A stretch of DNA of 50,717 nucleotides, from assembly GCA_017995775.1 (NCBI GenBank), contig JAGOIF010000006.1, positions 1 to 50,717 on the forward strand, given 5' to 3'. Below, in pieces: positions 16,155-24,666 of this stretch (position 1 is its first letter; every line of letters starts with the position of its first letter). The stretch is from Aliarcobacter sp. (GTDB lineage Bacteria > Campylobacterota > Campylobacteria > Campylobacterales > Arcobacteraceae). The notes under the pieces were generated by a model, which ran no database searches, was not told where the DNA came from, and saw nothing but the letters and a program-made list of their open reading frames with translations. The position numbers were made by a program, and so were the translations under genes.

Positions 16155-17204
16155 TTATTGTAATGATTGATGTGAATCAAACATCGCTTTAGTTAAATTA
16201 TGTTTCACATTAAAAGTCAAAATACTATGACAATGTGGACATCTTGTGTCAAACATTGGAAATGAATGCTTGCACGATGTACAAATAAATTCAAAGTTTA
16301 AAGATGCTTTTATATTATGTTCATGTTGATTAATAAAAATTAAAATATCTAAATCAAAATCTTTACTATGCTTTAAAGTATTTAAATAACCTTTTGCATT
16401 GTAAAGTTCTATTAAAAAATCATTTTCGGTAATTTTATCAAAATCGATATCATCAAAATTTAAATACCACATTAAATCCATAAATTTTGAACAATTAAAT
16501 TCATTTATATGTTCCCAAAAAAATGCTTTATTAAATTGTATTAAAAATGTTGCAAAAATTCTTTCTATTATTTTATTTTCTTTAAAAATCTCATACAAAA
16601 GCTCAGTTCTTTTTTCATAGGAAATTACAGAATCATTTAATATAATTAATGAATCAAGATATACTTTATCTGTGCTCATATCTTTATTTAGTTCTTCTAA
16701 AGAAAAGGTAATCTCTTTTGCTTTTTTGAAATCTTTTAATTTTTCGTTTATTAATAATAAGTATAAAAGTGCATTTTTGTTTCTAGCAGAAAATTTTAGA
16801 ATTCTTAAAAAAACTTCTTTTGATCTTTGTAAAAAACCACCTTTAAAATATGTAGTTCCAAGAAGTTCAAGAAGTTCTTCTTTTTTTACACGGTCATTTA
16901 CATGTTCAAGAAGTGTTAGATAAACAGAAATTGCTTTATTGTAATCACCTTTATGTAAAAAAGATGAAGCTAGAAGTAAAATAGAGTCAAAAGGAAGATT
17001 ATAAGTTTTATATAAGTGAACGTAATCTTCTTCTTTTAGTTTTCCCAGTTCAAATCTTAAAGATAATTTTCGATAGTCTTTTCTTGCATTTCTCTCTTTA
17101 TAAATACTGTAATAGTATGTAAAAAGCGATATTACAAAAACAAGAGCGACAATTAATATTATTCCAAAAAGTGGATCTCTATATTCTAAAGCAATATTAT
17201 CCAA
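16155..17204 (-). CDS. Membrane-anchored TPR protein with zinc ribbon, LapB/YciM-like
   Basis: One N-terminal transmembrane helix (GIILIVALVFVISLFTYYYS) is followed by cytoplasmic TPR-like helical repeats and a C-terminal zinc-ribbon / rubredoxin-like knuckle FICTSCKHSF...RCPHCHS with two CxxC pairs. This architecture is that of LapB (YciM), which tunes lipopolysaccharide synthesis by directing FtsH to LpxC in E. coli. I infer a similar role but sequence similarity is modest. The preferred start is TTG 17204, which has a strong GGAAGG at 6 nt; an ATG at 17258 in the same frame would add 18 residues and has no comparable site. First gene of the minus operon with rnc, aroC and the M15 peptidase. 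Confidence 0.72.
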   Translation of the reverse strand: MDNIALEYRDPLFGIILIVALVFVISLFTYYYSIYKERNARKDYRKLSLRFELGKLKEEDYVHLYKTYNLPFDSILLLASSFLHKGDYNKAISVYLTLLEHVNDRVKKEELLELLGTTYFKGGFLQRSKEVFLRILKFSARNKNALLYLLLINEKLKDFKKAKEITFSLEELNKDMSTDKVYLDSLIILNDSVISYEKRTELLYEIFKENKIIERIFATFLIQFNKAFFWEHINEFNCSKFMDLMWYLNFDDIDFDKITENDFLIELYNAKGYLNTLKHSKDFDLDILIFINQHEHNIKASLNFEFICTSCKHSFPMFDTRCPHCHSILTFNVKHNLTKAMFDSHQSLQ

Positions 17205-17266
17205 GTAAAACCTTCCATTCATAAGACATAATATCTCCATATTAACATAAAACTTCATATAAAAAA

Positions 17267-17288
17267 ATAAAAGGTATAATCCTTTTAT
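17267..17288 (+). promoter_or_regulatory. dnaG -10 element inside a perfect palindrome; possibly leaderless start
   Basis: TATAAT (17275-17280) is flanked symmetrically by ATAAAAGG (17267-17274) and CCTTTTAT (17281-17288), an 8-bp inverted repeat. The dnaG ATG begins at 17287, only 6 nt after the -10, so the predicted transcription start coincides with the ATG. There is no ribosome-binding site between -10 and ATG. Confidence 0.55.
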
Positions 17289-18921
17289 GATAAAAAAAGA
17301 ATCAATAGAAAATTTAAAAAATCATCTTGATGTTGTTGATGTAATTTCTCAATTTTTAGAGCTAAAAAAAACCGGTGCAAACTTTAAAGCATGTTGTCCT
17401 TTCCATGGTGAAACTACTCCTTCTTTTGTTGTAAGCCCAGCTAAACAGATATATCATTGTTTTGGATGTGGTGTTGGAGGAGATTCTATAAAGTTTGTTA
17501 TGGAGTATGAAAAACTTTCATATCCAGAAACATTAGAAAAATTAGCTTCTATGTACAACTTTAATTTAGATTATGAAAACACAACAGAAAAAAAACAAGA
17601 TACAAAAGTAATAGAAGAGGTTAATAAATTTTATCAAAAACTTTTTGTAAATAATGACACAGTTAAAGAATATATAAAAAAAAGAGGTATTTCTGAATTT
17701 TCAATCGAAAAATTTGAAATAGGATATGCTCCAATTTCAGCTGACACTATAAATTTTTTAAAATCAAATCATTATAATTTAACAGATGCAATAGATTTAG
17801 GAATAATAGATACAGGAACAAATGGTCTATATTCAAGATTTATAGAAAGAATTACCTTTCCTATATATTCAATAAGTGCAAAATTAGTAGGTTTTGGTGG
17901 AAGAACAATAACAGGGCATAGTGCAAAATATGTAAACTCTCCTCAAACAAAACTTTTTAATAAATCAAAACTTTTATATGGATATCATCTAGCAAAAGAG
18001 CATATTTACAAAAAAAATCAAATAATTGTATGTGAAGGATATCTTGATGTAATTATGCTTCATCAAGCAGGTTTTAATACAGCCGTTGCAACCTTAGGAA
18101 CGGCGCTTACAGCAGAACACTTGCCTCTTCTAAGACGTGGAGAGCCAAAAGTATTACTAGCTTATGATGGTGATAAAGCAGGGCTTGCCGCTGCTTTTAA
18201 AGCATCAGTAATGTTAAGTCAAAGTGAATTTGAAGGTGGAGTTATTATTTTTAAAGATAATATGGATCCAGCTGATATGGTACACACAGGGAAAATTCAA
18301 GAATTAAATGAAATATTTTCAGCTCCTTTATCTTTTACCCCATTTGCAATTGATTATATAATTTCAAAATATGATATAAATGATGCAAATCAGAAACAAA
18401 AAGCTTTAATTGAAGCGAATGATTATTTAAAAACATTAGGATTAATTTATCAAGATGAGTATAAAAGATATTTAGCACAAAAATTAAATATAAGAGAAAA
18501 TCTAATACAAATTAGCTCAAATAAACAAAGAATCTTTACACCAAATCTATCGAAAATAGATATTGCAGAATTATGTATTATAAAATCAATTTTAGAAAAA
18601 CCAAAAAGATTAGATTCTGTTTTAGATATCATTGATTCTACCATGTTTGAAACCCATAAAAGAGAGTTTGAGTTATTACTTAATGATATAAGTGATATTT
18701 CATTAAATTCTATTGTTTTAAATGAAAAATTAGAAAATTACGATGATGAAAGATTAAATCAGGAATTATTAACATTATTGTATAAATTCTATGCGAATAA
18801 ACTAACAGCCATCTCATATGATAAGGATTTGGACTTTAAACAAAAAGCAAATCTAATAAGAAAAATTAAAGATAATATCAATCAATTAAAGAATGGAAAG
18901 CTTGTTAGTTATAATTTGTAA
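17287..18921 (+). CDS. dnaG: DNA primase
   Basis: Synthesises RNA primers at the replication fork with DnaB. 544 residues. The CHC2 zinc-binding domain has ligands Cys37, His40, Cys58 and Cys61 in CPFH...YHCFGCG. The RNA polymerase core carries the TOPRIM motifs IIVCEGYLDVIMLHQAGF (catalytic Glu) and LLAYDGDKAGLAA. The C-terminal helicase-interaction region (about 430-544) is weakly conserved, as usual. Divergent from the LapB-like gene, with its promoter directly against the ATG. Confidence 0.97.
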   Translation: MIKKESIENLKNHLDVVDVISQFLELKKTGANFKACCPFHGETTPSFVVSPAKQIYHCFGCGVGGDSIKFVMEYEKLSYPETLEKLASMYNFNLDYENTTEKKQDTKVIEEVNKFYQKLFVNNDTVKEYIKKRGISEFSIEKFEIGYAPISADTINFLKSNHYNLTDAIDLGIIDTGTNGLYSRFIERITFPIYSISAKLVGFGGRTITGHSAKYVNSPQTKLFNKSKLLYGYHLAKEHIYKKNQIIVCEGYLDVIMLHQAGFNTAVATLGTALTAEHLPLLRRGEPKVLLAYDGDKAGLAAAFKASVMLSQSEFEGGVIIFKDNMDPADMVHTGKIQELNEIFSAPLSFTPFAIDYIISKYDINDANQKQKALIEANDYLKTLGLIYQDEYKRYLAQKLNIRENLIQISSNKQRIFTPNLSKIDIAELCIIKSILEKPKRLDSVLDIIDSTMFETHKREFELLLNDISDISLNSIVLNEKLENYDDERLNQELLTLLYKFYANKLTAISYDKDLDFKQKANLIRKIKDNINQLKNGKLVSYNL

Positions 18922-18998
18922 TTAATTTTATTAATTTATTTGAATAGCAGTTAATTTTTTGTAGAATTCCCAAGTTATTATAAACCTAAGGACAAAGA

Positions 18999-19382
18999 AT
19001 GAAATTTATTGCAAGTGACAATTTACCTCAAGCAATAGGACCTTACTCTCCTGCTGTAAAAGTAAACGGAATGATTTATACATCAGCACAAGTTCCAGTA
19101 ACATTAGATGGAACAATGGTTGAACGAGATATTAAAGTGCAAACAAGACAAGTTTTATCAAATTTAAGAACTTTACTTGAAGATGCAGAAAGTGGAATAG
19201 ATAAAGTAGTAAAAGTTAATGTTTATTTAGAAAATATTGAAGATTTTGGAGTAGTAAACGTTTTATTTGCAGAAGCTTTCGTAGATCACAAGCCAGCAAG
19301 AAGTACAATTTCTGTTAAGGGATTGCCTAAAAATGCAATGATTATGATCGATGCAATTGCTTTAGCAAACGATTATCGTTAA
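18999..19382 (+). CDS. ridA: RidA family reactive enamine/imine deaminase
   Basis: Hydrolyses reactive enamine/imine intermediates (for example 2-aminoacrylate from serine/threonine dehydratase), protecting PLP enzymes. The 127-residue protein is a full-length YjgF/RidA domain: NLPQAIGPYSPAVKVNGMIY at the start and the conserved substrate Arg in KPARSTISVKGLPKNAMIMID. TAAGGACAAAG precedes the ATG. TAGAAT upstream in a T-rich context may be its -10. Single gene. Confidence 0.95.
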   Translation: MKFIASDNLPQAIGPYSPAVKVNGMIYTSAQVPVTLDGTMVERDIKVQTRQVLSNLRTLLEDAESGIDKVVKVNVYLENIEDFGVVNVLFAEAFVDHKPARSTISVKGLPKNAMIMIDAIALANDYR

Positions 19383-19497
19383 AAAGCTAAGGCTTAAAGA
19401 AAGTTTAAACTAAAATAAGATACTATTCCGGTTCGAAAAATAGAGTTATATGTGAATATATCAACTTGGCATATTGAATTGAATTAGAGGAAGAAAA

Positions 19498-19815
19498 ATG
19501 TACGCAATTATCAAGTGTGGTGGAAAACAGTATAAAGTTTCTGAGGGTGATATCTTAGATGTTGATTATACTGGTAAAACTGCAAAAGAAACTTTAGAAA
19601 TTACTGATGTTTTAGCAATAAACGATGGTGAATTAAAAATTGGTGATGCAGTTGCAAACGCAAAAGTAGAAGCAGTTGTAGTATTAGACGGTACAGGTGT
19701 AAATAGAGCTAAAAAAGTGATTATTTACAAAAAAAGAAGAAGAAAAGATTCTAAGTTAAAAAGAGGTTTTAGAAAAAGCTTCACTAAAATTAGAATTATT
19801 AAAATCGCTGCATAA
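19498..19815 (+). CDS. rplU: 50S ribosomal protein L21
   Basis: 105-residue L21 that binds 23S rRNA. N-terminus MYAIIKCGGKQYKVSEGDIL, and the signature VIIYKKRRRKDSKLKRGFRK near the C-terminus. AGAGGAAGAA is the ribosome-binding site. It is followed after 27 nt by rpmA. The 115-nt upstream gap contains a possible -10 (TAAGATACTAT region, about 19415-19425) but no recognisable leader structure. Confidence 0.98.
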   Translation: MYAIIKCGGKQYKVSEGDILDVDYTGKTAKETLEITDVLAINDGELKIGDAVANAKVEAVVVLDGTGVNRAKKVIIYKKRRRKDSKLKRGFRKSFTKIRIIKIAA

Positions 19816-19842
19816 GCATAACAAAAGTTAAGGAGAAGAACT

Positions 19843-20097
19843 ATGGCTCACAAAAAAGGTCAAGGTAGTACACAGAATAATAGAGACTCAGCTGGTAGAA
19901 GACTTGGTGTTAAGAAATATGGTGGTGAAGTTGTAAGAGCTGGAAACATCATTATTAGACAAAGAGGAACAAAAGTTCATTTAGGTCAAAATGTTGGTAT
20001 TGGTAAAGATCATACAATTTATTCTTTAATTGACGGTGTTGTTAAATTTGAAATTAAAGATAAAAAAAGAAAAAAAGTTTCAGTTTACGCTTCGTAA
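19843..20097 (+). CDS. rpmA: 50S ribosomal protein L27
   Basis: 84 residues. It begins [20 protein letters not shown], so it has the mature-type N-terminus that reaches the peptidyl-transferase centre and lacks the cleaved leader seen in Firmicutes. AAGGAGAAG precedes the ATG. Cotranscribed with rplU and followed by a strong terminator, so obg is a separate unit. Confidence 0.98.
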   Translation: MAHKKGQGSTQNNRDSAGRRLGVKKYGGEVVRAGNIIIRQRGTKVHLGQNVGIGKDHTIYSLIDGVVKFEIKDKKRKKVSVYAS

Positions 20098-20121
20098 TTC
20101 TGGATAAAGTTTGTTTCTTTG

Positions 20122-20156
20122 AAAGGGTGTATGGCTTTTGCCTACACCCTTTTTTT
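20122..20156 (+). terminator. Rho-independent terminator of rplU-rpmA
   Basis: AAAGGGTGTA (20122-20131) pairs with TACACCCTTT (20143-20152), with an inner GGC/GCC extension and a TTTT loop, followed by a T run. It lies 24 nt after the rpmA stop. Confidence 0.93.
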
Positions 20157-20245
20157 ATTTAAAATTAAGTAGCTAATTAAAAGTTAACAGTAAAAAATCA
20201 ATATTTTGCTTTTAGTTTTTAATTAATTATTAAAAGGGATTTATT

Positions 20246-21337
20246 ATGTTTATAGATAGCGCTAGATTTTCAGTTACATCTGGAAAAGGTGGACAGGGAT
20301 GTGCAGCATTTAGACGAGAAAAATTTGTTGTTAAGGGTGGACCTGACGGTGGAGATGGTGGAAAAGGTGGAGATGTTTACTTCTTAGTAGATAATAACAC
20401 TGATACATTGTCAAATTACAAGGGTAGAAAAGTTTTTAAAGCTGATAATGGTGCTCAAGGGCTTGGTGGAAGAATGACTGGTAAATCAGGAGAATCATTA
20501 GTTTTAGTGGTGCCTCCAGGTACTCAGATTATTGATGATGAAACAAATGAGGTAATCTTCGATTTATTAGAACTTGGAGAAAAGATTCTATTTTTAGAAG
20601 GTGGAAAAGGTGGATTAGGTAATACTCACTTTAAAAACTCTAGAAATCAAAGACCAACATATTTTCAACCAGGACTTCCAGGACAGGTTAGAAAAATAAG
20701 ACTTGAGCTTAAATTAATTGCAGATGTTGGACTTGTTGGTTATCCAAATGTTGGAAAATCAACTTTGATTTCTGTAACATCAAATGCAACTCCAGAGATT
20801 GCAAATTATGAATTTACAACATTAACACCAAAACTTGGAGTTGTAACAGTTGGAGATTATAACTCTTTCGTTATGGCTGATATTCCTGGAATCATTGATG
20901 GTGCTAGTGAAGGACGAGGACTAGGATTAGAATTTTTAAGACATATTGAAAGAACAAAAACTCTTTTATTTGTAATTGATGTTGCAAATCACAGAACAAT
21001 GATTGATCAATACAATGTTTTAAAAGCTGAAGTTGGTAAATTTTCAAGTGAGTTATCAAAAAGAAATTATGCAATAGCATTAAGTAAAATTGATGGATAC
21101 ATGGGAGAAGATCTAGAAGCTGATATTAGTAATTTCATTAAAGAGATTGGCTTAGAAGCTAGTTCTTCAAATGAATTTAAATTTGAAAGTGATTACCCAT
21201 ATTATGTTCAAGATTTAATTTATTCAAGATTTGATAATACTAAACCATATTTTGTATTACCAATTTCATCTTTAACTAAATTTAATATTAGATCAATTGG
21301 TTTTGCATTATATAATCTATTGGAACAGGATAAATGA
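20246..21337 (+). CDS. obg: GTPase Obg (ribosome assembly and stress)
   Basis: Essential GTPase of 50S subunit assembly, linked to ppGpp. 363 residues. The glycine-rich Obg fold comes first ([33 protein letters not shown]), then the G domain with P-loop GYPNVGKS near residue 167, FTTLTPKLG (switch I), [17 protein letters not shown] (switch II) and ALSKIDG. A short C-terminal extension of about 70 residues follows. AAAAGGGA precedes the ATG. Its stop overlaps the proB ATG (ATGA). Confidence 0.97.
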   Translation: MFIDSARFSVTSGKGGQGCAAFRREKFVVKGGPDGGDGGKGGDVYFLVDNNTDTLSNYKGRKVFKADNGAQGLGGRMTGKSGESLVLVVPPGTQIIDDETNEVIFDLLELGEKILFLEGGKGGLGNTHFKNSRNQRPTYFQPGLPGQVRKIRLELKLIADVGLVGYPNVGKSTLISVTSNATPEIANYEFTTLTPKLGVVTVGDYNSFVMADIPGIIDGASEGRGLGLEFLRHIERTKTLLFVIDVANHRTMIDQYNVLKAEVGKFSSELSKRNYAIALSKIDGYMGEDLEADISNFIKEIGLEASSSNEFKFESDYPYYVQDLIYSRFDNTKPYFVLPISSLTKFNIRSIGFALYNLLEQDK

Positions 21338-22104
21338 AAAGATTAGTTATAAAAGTAGGAACAGCTGTTCTAACTCAAGATGGGCAATTAGCTTTAGAGA
21401 GAATGAATAATTTAGTTAAATTAATTGCAAAGTTAAAAAATGAAAAAAAATTAGAAGTAATATTAGTATCTTCAGGAGCTGTGGGTGCTGGATATACTAC
21501 TTTAAAATTAGATAAAAAAATCATTGCAAATAAACAAGCATTAGCAGCTATTGGTCAACCATTATTATTAAAACACTATAAAAAAAGATTCAAAGAACAT
21601 GATATTACTTGTGCTCAAATGTTATTTATAGCAGATGATTTTGATTCAAGAAAAAGAACAAGAAATGCACAAAATGTTATGGAAATTTTATTAAAGAATA
21701 ATATTCTTCCAATTATAAATGAAAATGATGTAATTGCAAATTATGAACTATTATTTGGTGATAATGATCAATTAGCAGCCCACGTTGCATATTATTTTAA
21801 TGCTGATATGTTGGCAATTTTATCAGATATTGATGGATATTATAATAAAAACCCAAGAGAATTTGATGATGCAGTTTTACAAAAGTTTGTTCATGAAATA
21901 AGTGAAAATGAACTTGAGATGAAACATTCTGCAAATTCAGAATTTGCAACGGGTGGAATTGTAACAAAATTAAAAGCAGCAGATTTTTTAATGAAAAATA
22001 ATATTCCAATGTATTTAACTTCAGGATTTGATTTAACAAATGCATATGATTTTCTAGTTGATGGAAATCATAAAACAGGAACTCTTTTTAAAGTTAAAAA
22101 ATAA
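21334..22104 (+). CDS. proB: Glutamate 5-kinase (short form without PUA domain)
   Basis: First step of proline synthesis, forming gamma-glutamyl phosphate. The 256-residue amino-acid kinase fold starts [20 protein letters not shown], with [13 protein letters not shown], the acidic loop [24 protein letters not shown] and the conserved [14 protein letters not shown]. It ends after the kinase domain, so the C-terminal PUA domain of E. coli ProB (367 residues) is missing, as in other Campylobacterota. The 4-nt overlap with obg and 12-nt gap to fmt show an obg-proB-fmt operon. Confidence 0.96.
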   Translation: MKRLVIKVGTAVLTQDGQLALERMNNLVKLIAKLKNEKKLEVILVSSGAVGAGYTTLKLDKKIIANKQALAAIGQPLLLKHYKKRFKEHDITCAQMLFIADDFDSRKRTRNAQNVMEILLKNNILPIINENDVIANYELLFGDNDQLAAHVAYYFNADMLAILSDIDGYYNKNPREFDDAVLQKFVHEISENELEMKHSANSEFATGGIVTKLKAADFLMKNNIPMYLTSGFDLTNAYDFLVDGNHKTGTLFKVKK

Positions 22105-22116
22105 AAAGGAAATATA

Positions 22117-23037
22117 TTGAGTAAAAAAATTCTATTTATGGGAACACCTGATTATGCAACAACTATTTTTATTGAGTTGCTAAAAAGTAAGTATGAAATA
22201 GTAGGACTATTTACTCAACCTGATAAACCAGTTGGAAGAAAACAAATTCTAACACCTCCTCATATTAAACAATACTGTATTGATGAAAATATAGAACTAC
22301 CTATTTTTCAACCTTTAAAGCTTAAAAATAATCAAGAAGCAAAAGAAGAAATCCAAAATTTAAAACCTGATTTTATACTAGTTGCTGCTTATGGGCAAAT
22401 ACTGCCAAAAGATATACTTGATATTGCTCCTTGTATAAATCTTCACGCATCATTGCTTCCAAACTATAGAGGTGCTAGTCCTATTCAAGAGTCATTATTA
22501 AATGATGATTCTTTTACAGGAGTAACTTCTATGTTAATGGAAGAGGGACTTGATAGTGGAGATATTCTAGGTTTTCAATATTTAAAAATCACAAGAACTA
22601 TGGAAGTTAGTGAAGCTTTTGAGAAATTATCACATATTGCTGCACAATTAACTATTACTACTTTAGATAACTTTGAAAATATAAATGCAATAAAACAAAA
22701 TGAATCTTTAGTTACTTTTTGTAAAAAAATTAAAAAAGATGATGGATTAGTTGATTTTTGTGATGCTAAAAAACTATTTTTGAAATATAAAGCATATTCA
22801 TATTGGCCAGGTGTTTTTTTAAGTTCCGAATTAAAATTAAAAGATATAGAATTAAATGAAGAACTTTCACAAAATAATGAAGGTGAAATCTTAGAAATAA
22901 ATAAAGATTTTATACTTATTGGATGTAAAAAAGGAAGTTTAAAAATAAAAACTTTACAAGCTCCATCTAAAAAAGCTATGAGTTCAGTTGACTTTGTACG
23001 AGGTCAAAGGCTTGAAGTTGGAAATATTTTAGTTTAA
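22117..23037 (+). CDS. fmt: Methionyl-tRNA formyltransferase
   Basis: Formylates initiator Met-tRNA using 10-formyl-THF. 306 residues. N-terminal formyl-transferase domain MSKKILFMGTPDYATTIFIE, with the catalytic block NLHASLLPNYRGASPIQESL (Asn, His) and TGVTSMLMEEGLDSGDIL, and a C-terminal OB-type domain with the usual SYWPGVF. TTG start at 22117, preceded by AAAAAGGA at 6 nt. Last gene of obg-proB-fmt; a hairpin follows. Confidence 0.97.
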   Translation: MSKKILFMGTPDYATTIFIELLKSKYEIVGLFTQPDKPVGRKQILTPPHIKQYCIDENIELPIFQPLKLKNNQEAKEEIQNLKPDFILVAAYGQILPKDILDIAPCINLHASLLPNYRGASPIQESLLNDDSFTGVTSMLMEEGLDSGDILGFQYLKITRTMEVSEAFEKLSHIAAQLTITTLDNFENINAIKQNESLVTFCKKIKKDDGLVDFCDAKKLFLKYKAYSYWPGVFLSSELKLKDIELNEELSQNNEGEILEINKDFILIGCKKGSLKIKTLQAPSKKAMSSVDFVRGQRLEVGNILV

Positions 23038-23053
23038 AATATTTAAACTATTT

Positions 23054-23085
23054 TTATTTAGCGTAAAATTAATTACGCTAAATAA
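23054..23085. terminator. Bidirectional terminator between fmt and the AEC permease gene
   Basis: Perfect 13-bp inverted repeat TTATTTAGCGTAA (23054-23066) / TTACGCTAAATAA (23073-23085) with a 6-nt loop. It is A/T-rich at its base on both sides and contains the stop codon of the minus-strand permease gene. Confidence 0.75.
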
Positions 23086-23966
23086 GTTGTATACATTGTA
23101 ATTGTAAATAGACTTAAAATCACTCCTAATACCAAAGAGTTAATAGCAACTTTCTCATCTAATCCACCTTTTATAGCTAATACTGTAGCCATTGTCATAG
23201 GAGGCATTGCAACTTCAATAATAGTAACTTTTACCCAAGTTTGATCAATCCCATAGAAAAATTTAAATCCTATTAATACAATAATTGGAACAACAACCAT
23301 TTTTAAAACCATAGCCATTGTCACAATATGAAACTTAACAAAGATATGTTTCAACTCTAATTTCATACCAATAGCAATCATAGCAATTGGAACAAGAGTA
23401 GTTCCTAAAGTTTGAGATGTAAGAATTAAAAAATTTGGAACTTCAAAATTCTTCGCAATTACTGTAATAAAAAACATTAAAGAAGGTGGAAATAAAAAAA
23501 TACTTTTAAAAATAGATTTGGTGTTATTTTTCTTACCACTTCCCCATGTAATAATAAACATACCAACAGATACAAGAAGTAAAAACGAACCAAATAAATC
23601 GTAAATCAATCCATAAACTATATAATCTTGTCCATAAAAAGCATCAATATATGAAAAACCAATAAATGATGTATTTCCAAATGTAGCCATAATCATAAAA
23701 GTTGCTAGTAAAAGTCTATTGAGTCTCATCATTTTACCTACAAAATAAGCAAGTAATAAATTAAGCAAAATAAAACACATAAACATTAAAATTAAGCCAA
23801 GAATTTTTTGATCAAGAATCAATGGATAAATTTTAGAAAAAACTATGGCAGGAAGAGAAAAATATATTATAAACTCAATTAGTTGTTTAGAATTATCCTG
23901 ATATATAATCTTAAATACATATCCTAAGAGTAAAAAAATTGCAATTGGTAAAACAGGATCTAACAT
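23073..23966 (-). CDS. AEC (auxin efflux carrier) family transporter
   Basis: Integral membrane permease with about ten hydrophobic segments across 297 residues, starting MLDPVLPIAIFLLLGYVFKI. Features of the AEC/PIN-like family: the early pair YFSLPAIVFSKIYPL, the mid-protein GFSYIDAFYGQDYIVYGLIY, and the C-terminal pattern EVAMPPMTMATVLAIKGGLD. Family members move malate, malonate and other organic anions; the substrate here cannot be read from the sequence. Single gene, divergent from birA. Confidence 0.88.
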   Translation of the reverse strand: MLDPVLPIAIFLLLGYVFKIIYQDNSKQLIEFIIYFSLPAIVFSKIYPLILDQKILGLILMFMCFILLNLLLAYFVGKMMRLNRLLLATFMIMATFGNTSFIGFSYIDAFYGQDYIVYGLIYDLFGSFLLLVSVGMFIITWGSGKKNNTKSIFKSIFLFPPSLMFFITVIAKNFEVPNFLILTSQTLGTTLVPIAMIAIGMKLELKHIFVKFHIVTMAMVLKMVVVPIIVLIGFKFFYGIDQTWVKVTIIEVAMPPMTMATVLAIKGGLDEKVAINSLVLGVILSLFTITMYTTYLA

Positions 23967-23984
23967 ATTAACCTTTTTATAAAT

Positions 23985-23990
23985 ATTATA
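23985..23990 (-). promoter_or_regulatory. -10 element of the AEC permease gene
   Basis: TATAAT on the minus strand about 18 nt upstream of the ATG, with AAAAAGG close to the start codon, so the leader would be very short. Confidence 0.5.
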
Positions 23991-24016
23991 TTTAATAAAA
24001 TCTTCTAATTACATTA

Positions 24017-24024
24017 TGTATAAT
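24017..24024 (+). promoter_or_regulatory. birA -10 element, possibly leaderless start
   Basis: TGTATAAT, with CATTAT-GT-ATAATG forming a small inverted repeat around it. The birA ATG (24031) begins 6 nt after the -10, exactly where transcription should start. There is no Shine-Dalgarno sequence between. Same geometry as dnaG. Confidence 0.55.
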
Positions 24025-24030
24025 GCAAAA

Positions 24031-24666
24031 ATGAAAATTATTAAATTAAAAGAAGTTAATTCAACACATACGTATTTAAAAGAGTATATCTTAGAAAACA
24101 CTTATAAAGAATCCATATGTATAGTAACAGATCACCAAACAGATGGCATAGGAAGTAGGGGAAACTCTTGGAGTGGTAAAAAAGGAAATCTATTTTTTTC
24201 TTTTGTAATTAAAAATGATTCTTTACCAAAAGATTTACCATTACAAAGCATCTCAATTTATGTCTCTTTTTTGCTCAAAAAAATATTAAGTGACCTAGAT
24301 TCTGAACTTTGGTTAAAGTGGCCCAATGATTTTTATCTTGAAGATAAAAAAATAGGTGGCACAATAACTACAATTTCAAAAGATTTAATTTATTGTGGAA
24401 TAGGGTTAAATTTAATTACAGTAAACGATATATACGGCAAATTAGATATAAAAATTGATGTTGATAATGTATTGAAAAGTTATTTTAATCTATTGGAAGA
24501 AAAGATTCTATGGAAGCAAATATTTAGTGATTTTAAGATAGACTTCCAACATAGCAAAAAGTTCCAAACGACCATAGATAATCAAAAAGTTTCTCTCGAA
24601 AATGCGATATTAAATGAAGATGGTTCAATTCAAGTAAATAATAAAAAGGTATTTAGTTTAAGATGA
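24031..24666 (+). CDS. birA: Biotin--[acetyl-CoA-carboxylase] ligase
   Basis: Attaches biotin to the biotin carboxyl carrier protein. Short monofunctional form (211 residues from ATG 24031) without the N-terminal DNA-binding domain of E. coli BirA. Motifs: DHQTDGIGSRGNSWSG (biotinyl-AMP-binding loop; Gly-x-Gly-Ser-Arg-Gly form), KGNLFFSFVIK, LKWPNDFYLEDKKIGGTI (catalytic Lys region) and CGIGLNL. An in-frame ATG at 24016 exists, but it lies upstream of and overlaps the -10, so 24031 is preferred. Its stop overlaps the parA ATG by 4 nt (ATGA). Confidence 0.92.
   Translation: MKIIKLKEVNSTHTYLKEYILENTYKESICIVTDHQTDGIGSRGNSWSGKKGNLFFSFVIKNDSLPKDLPLQSISIYVSFLLKKILSDLDSELWLKWPNDFYLEDKKIGGTITTISKDLIYCGIGLNLITVNDIYGKLDIKIDVDNVLKSYFNLLEEKILWKQIFSDFKIDFQHSKKFQTTIDNQKVSLENAILNEDGSIQVNNKKVFSLR

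Noticed and set aside
16202-16217. parS-like sequence TGTTTCACATTAAAAG in the LapB-like gene
   Set aside because: Only 12 of 16 positions agree with the parS consensus and the right half is not symmetrical; likely chance in coding sequence.
18920-18936. AATTAAT/ATTAATT repeat after dnaG
   Set aside because: Only A/T pairs, 7 bp, 3-nt loop; not enough to support a terminator.
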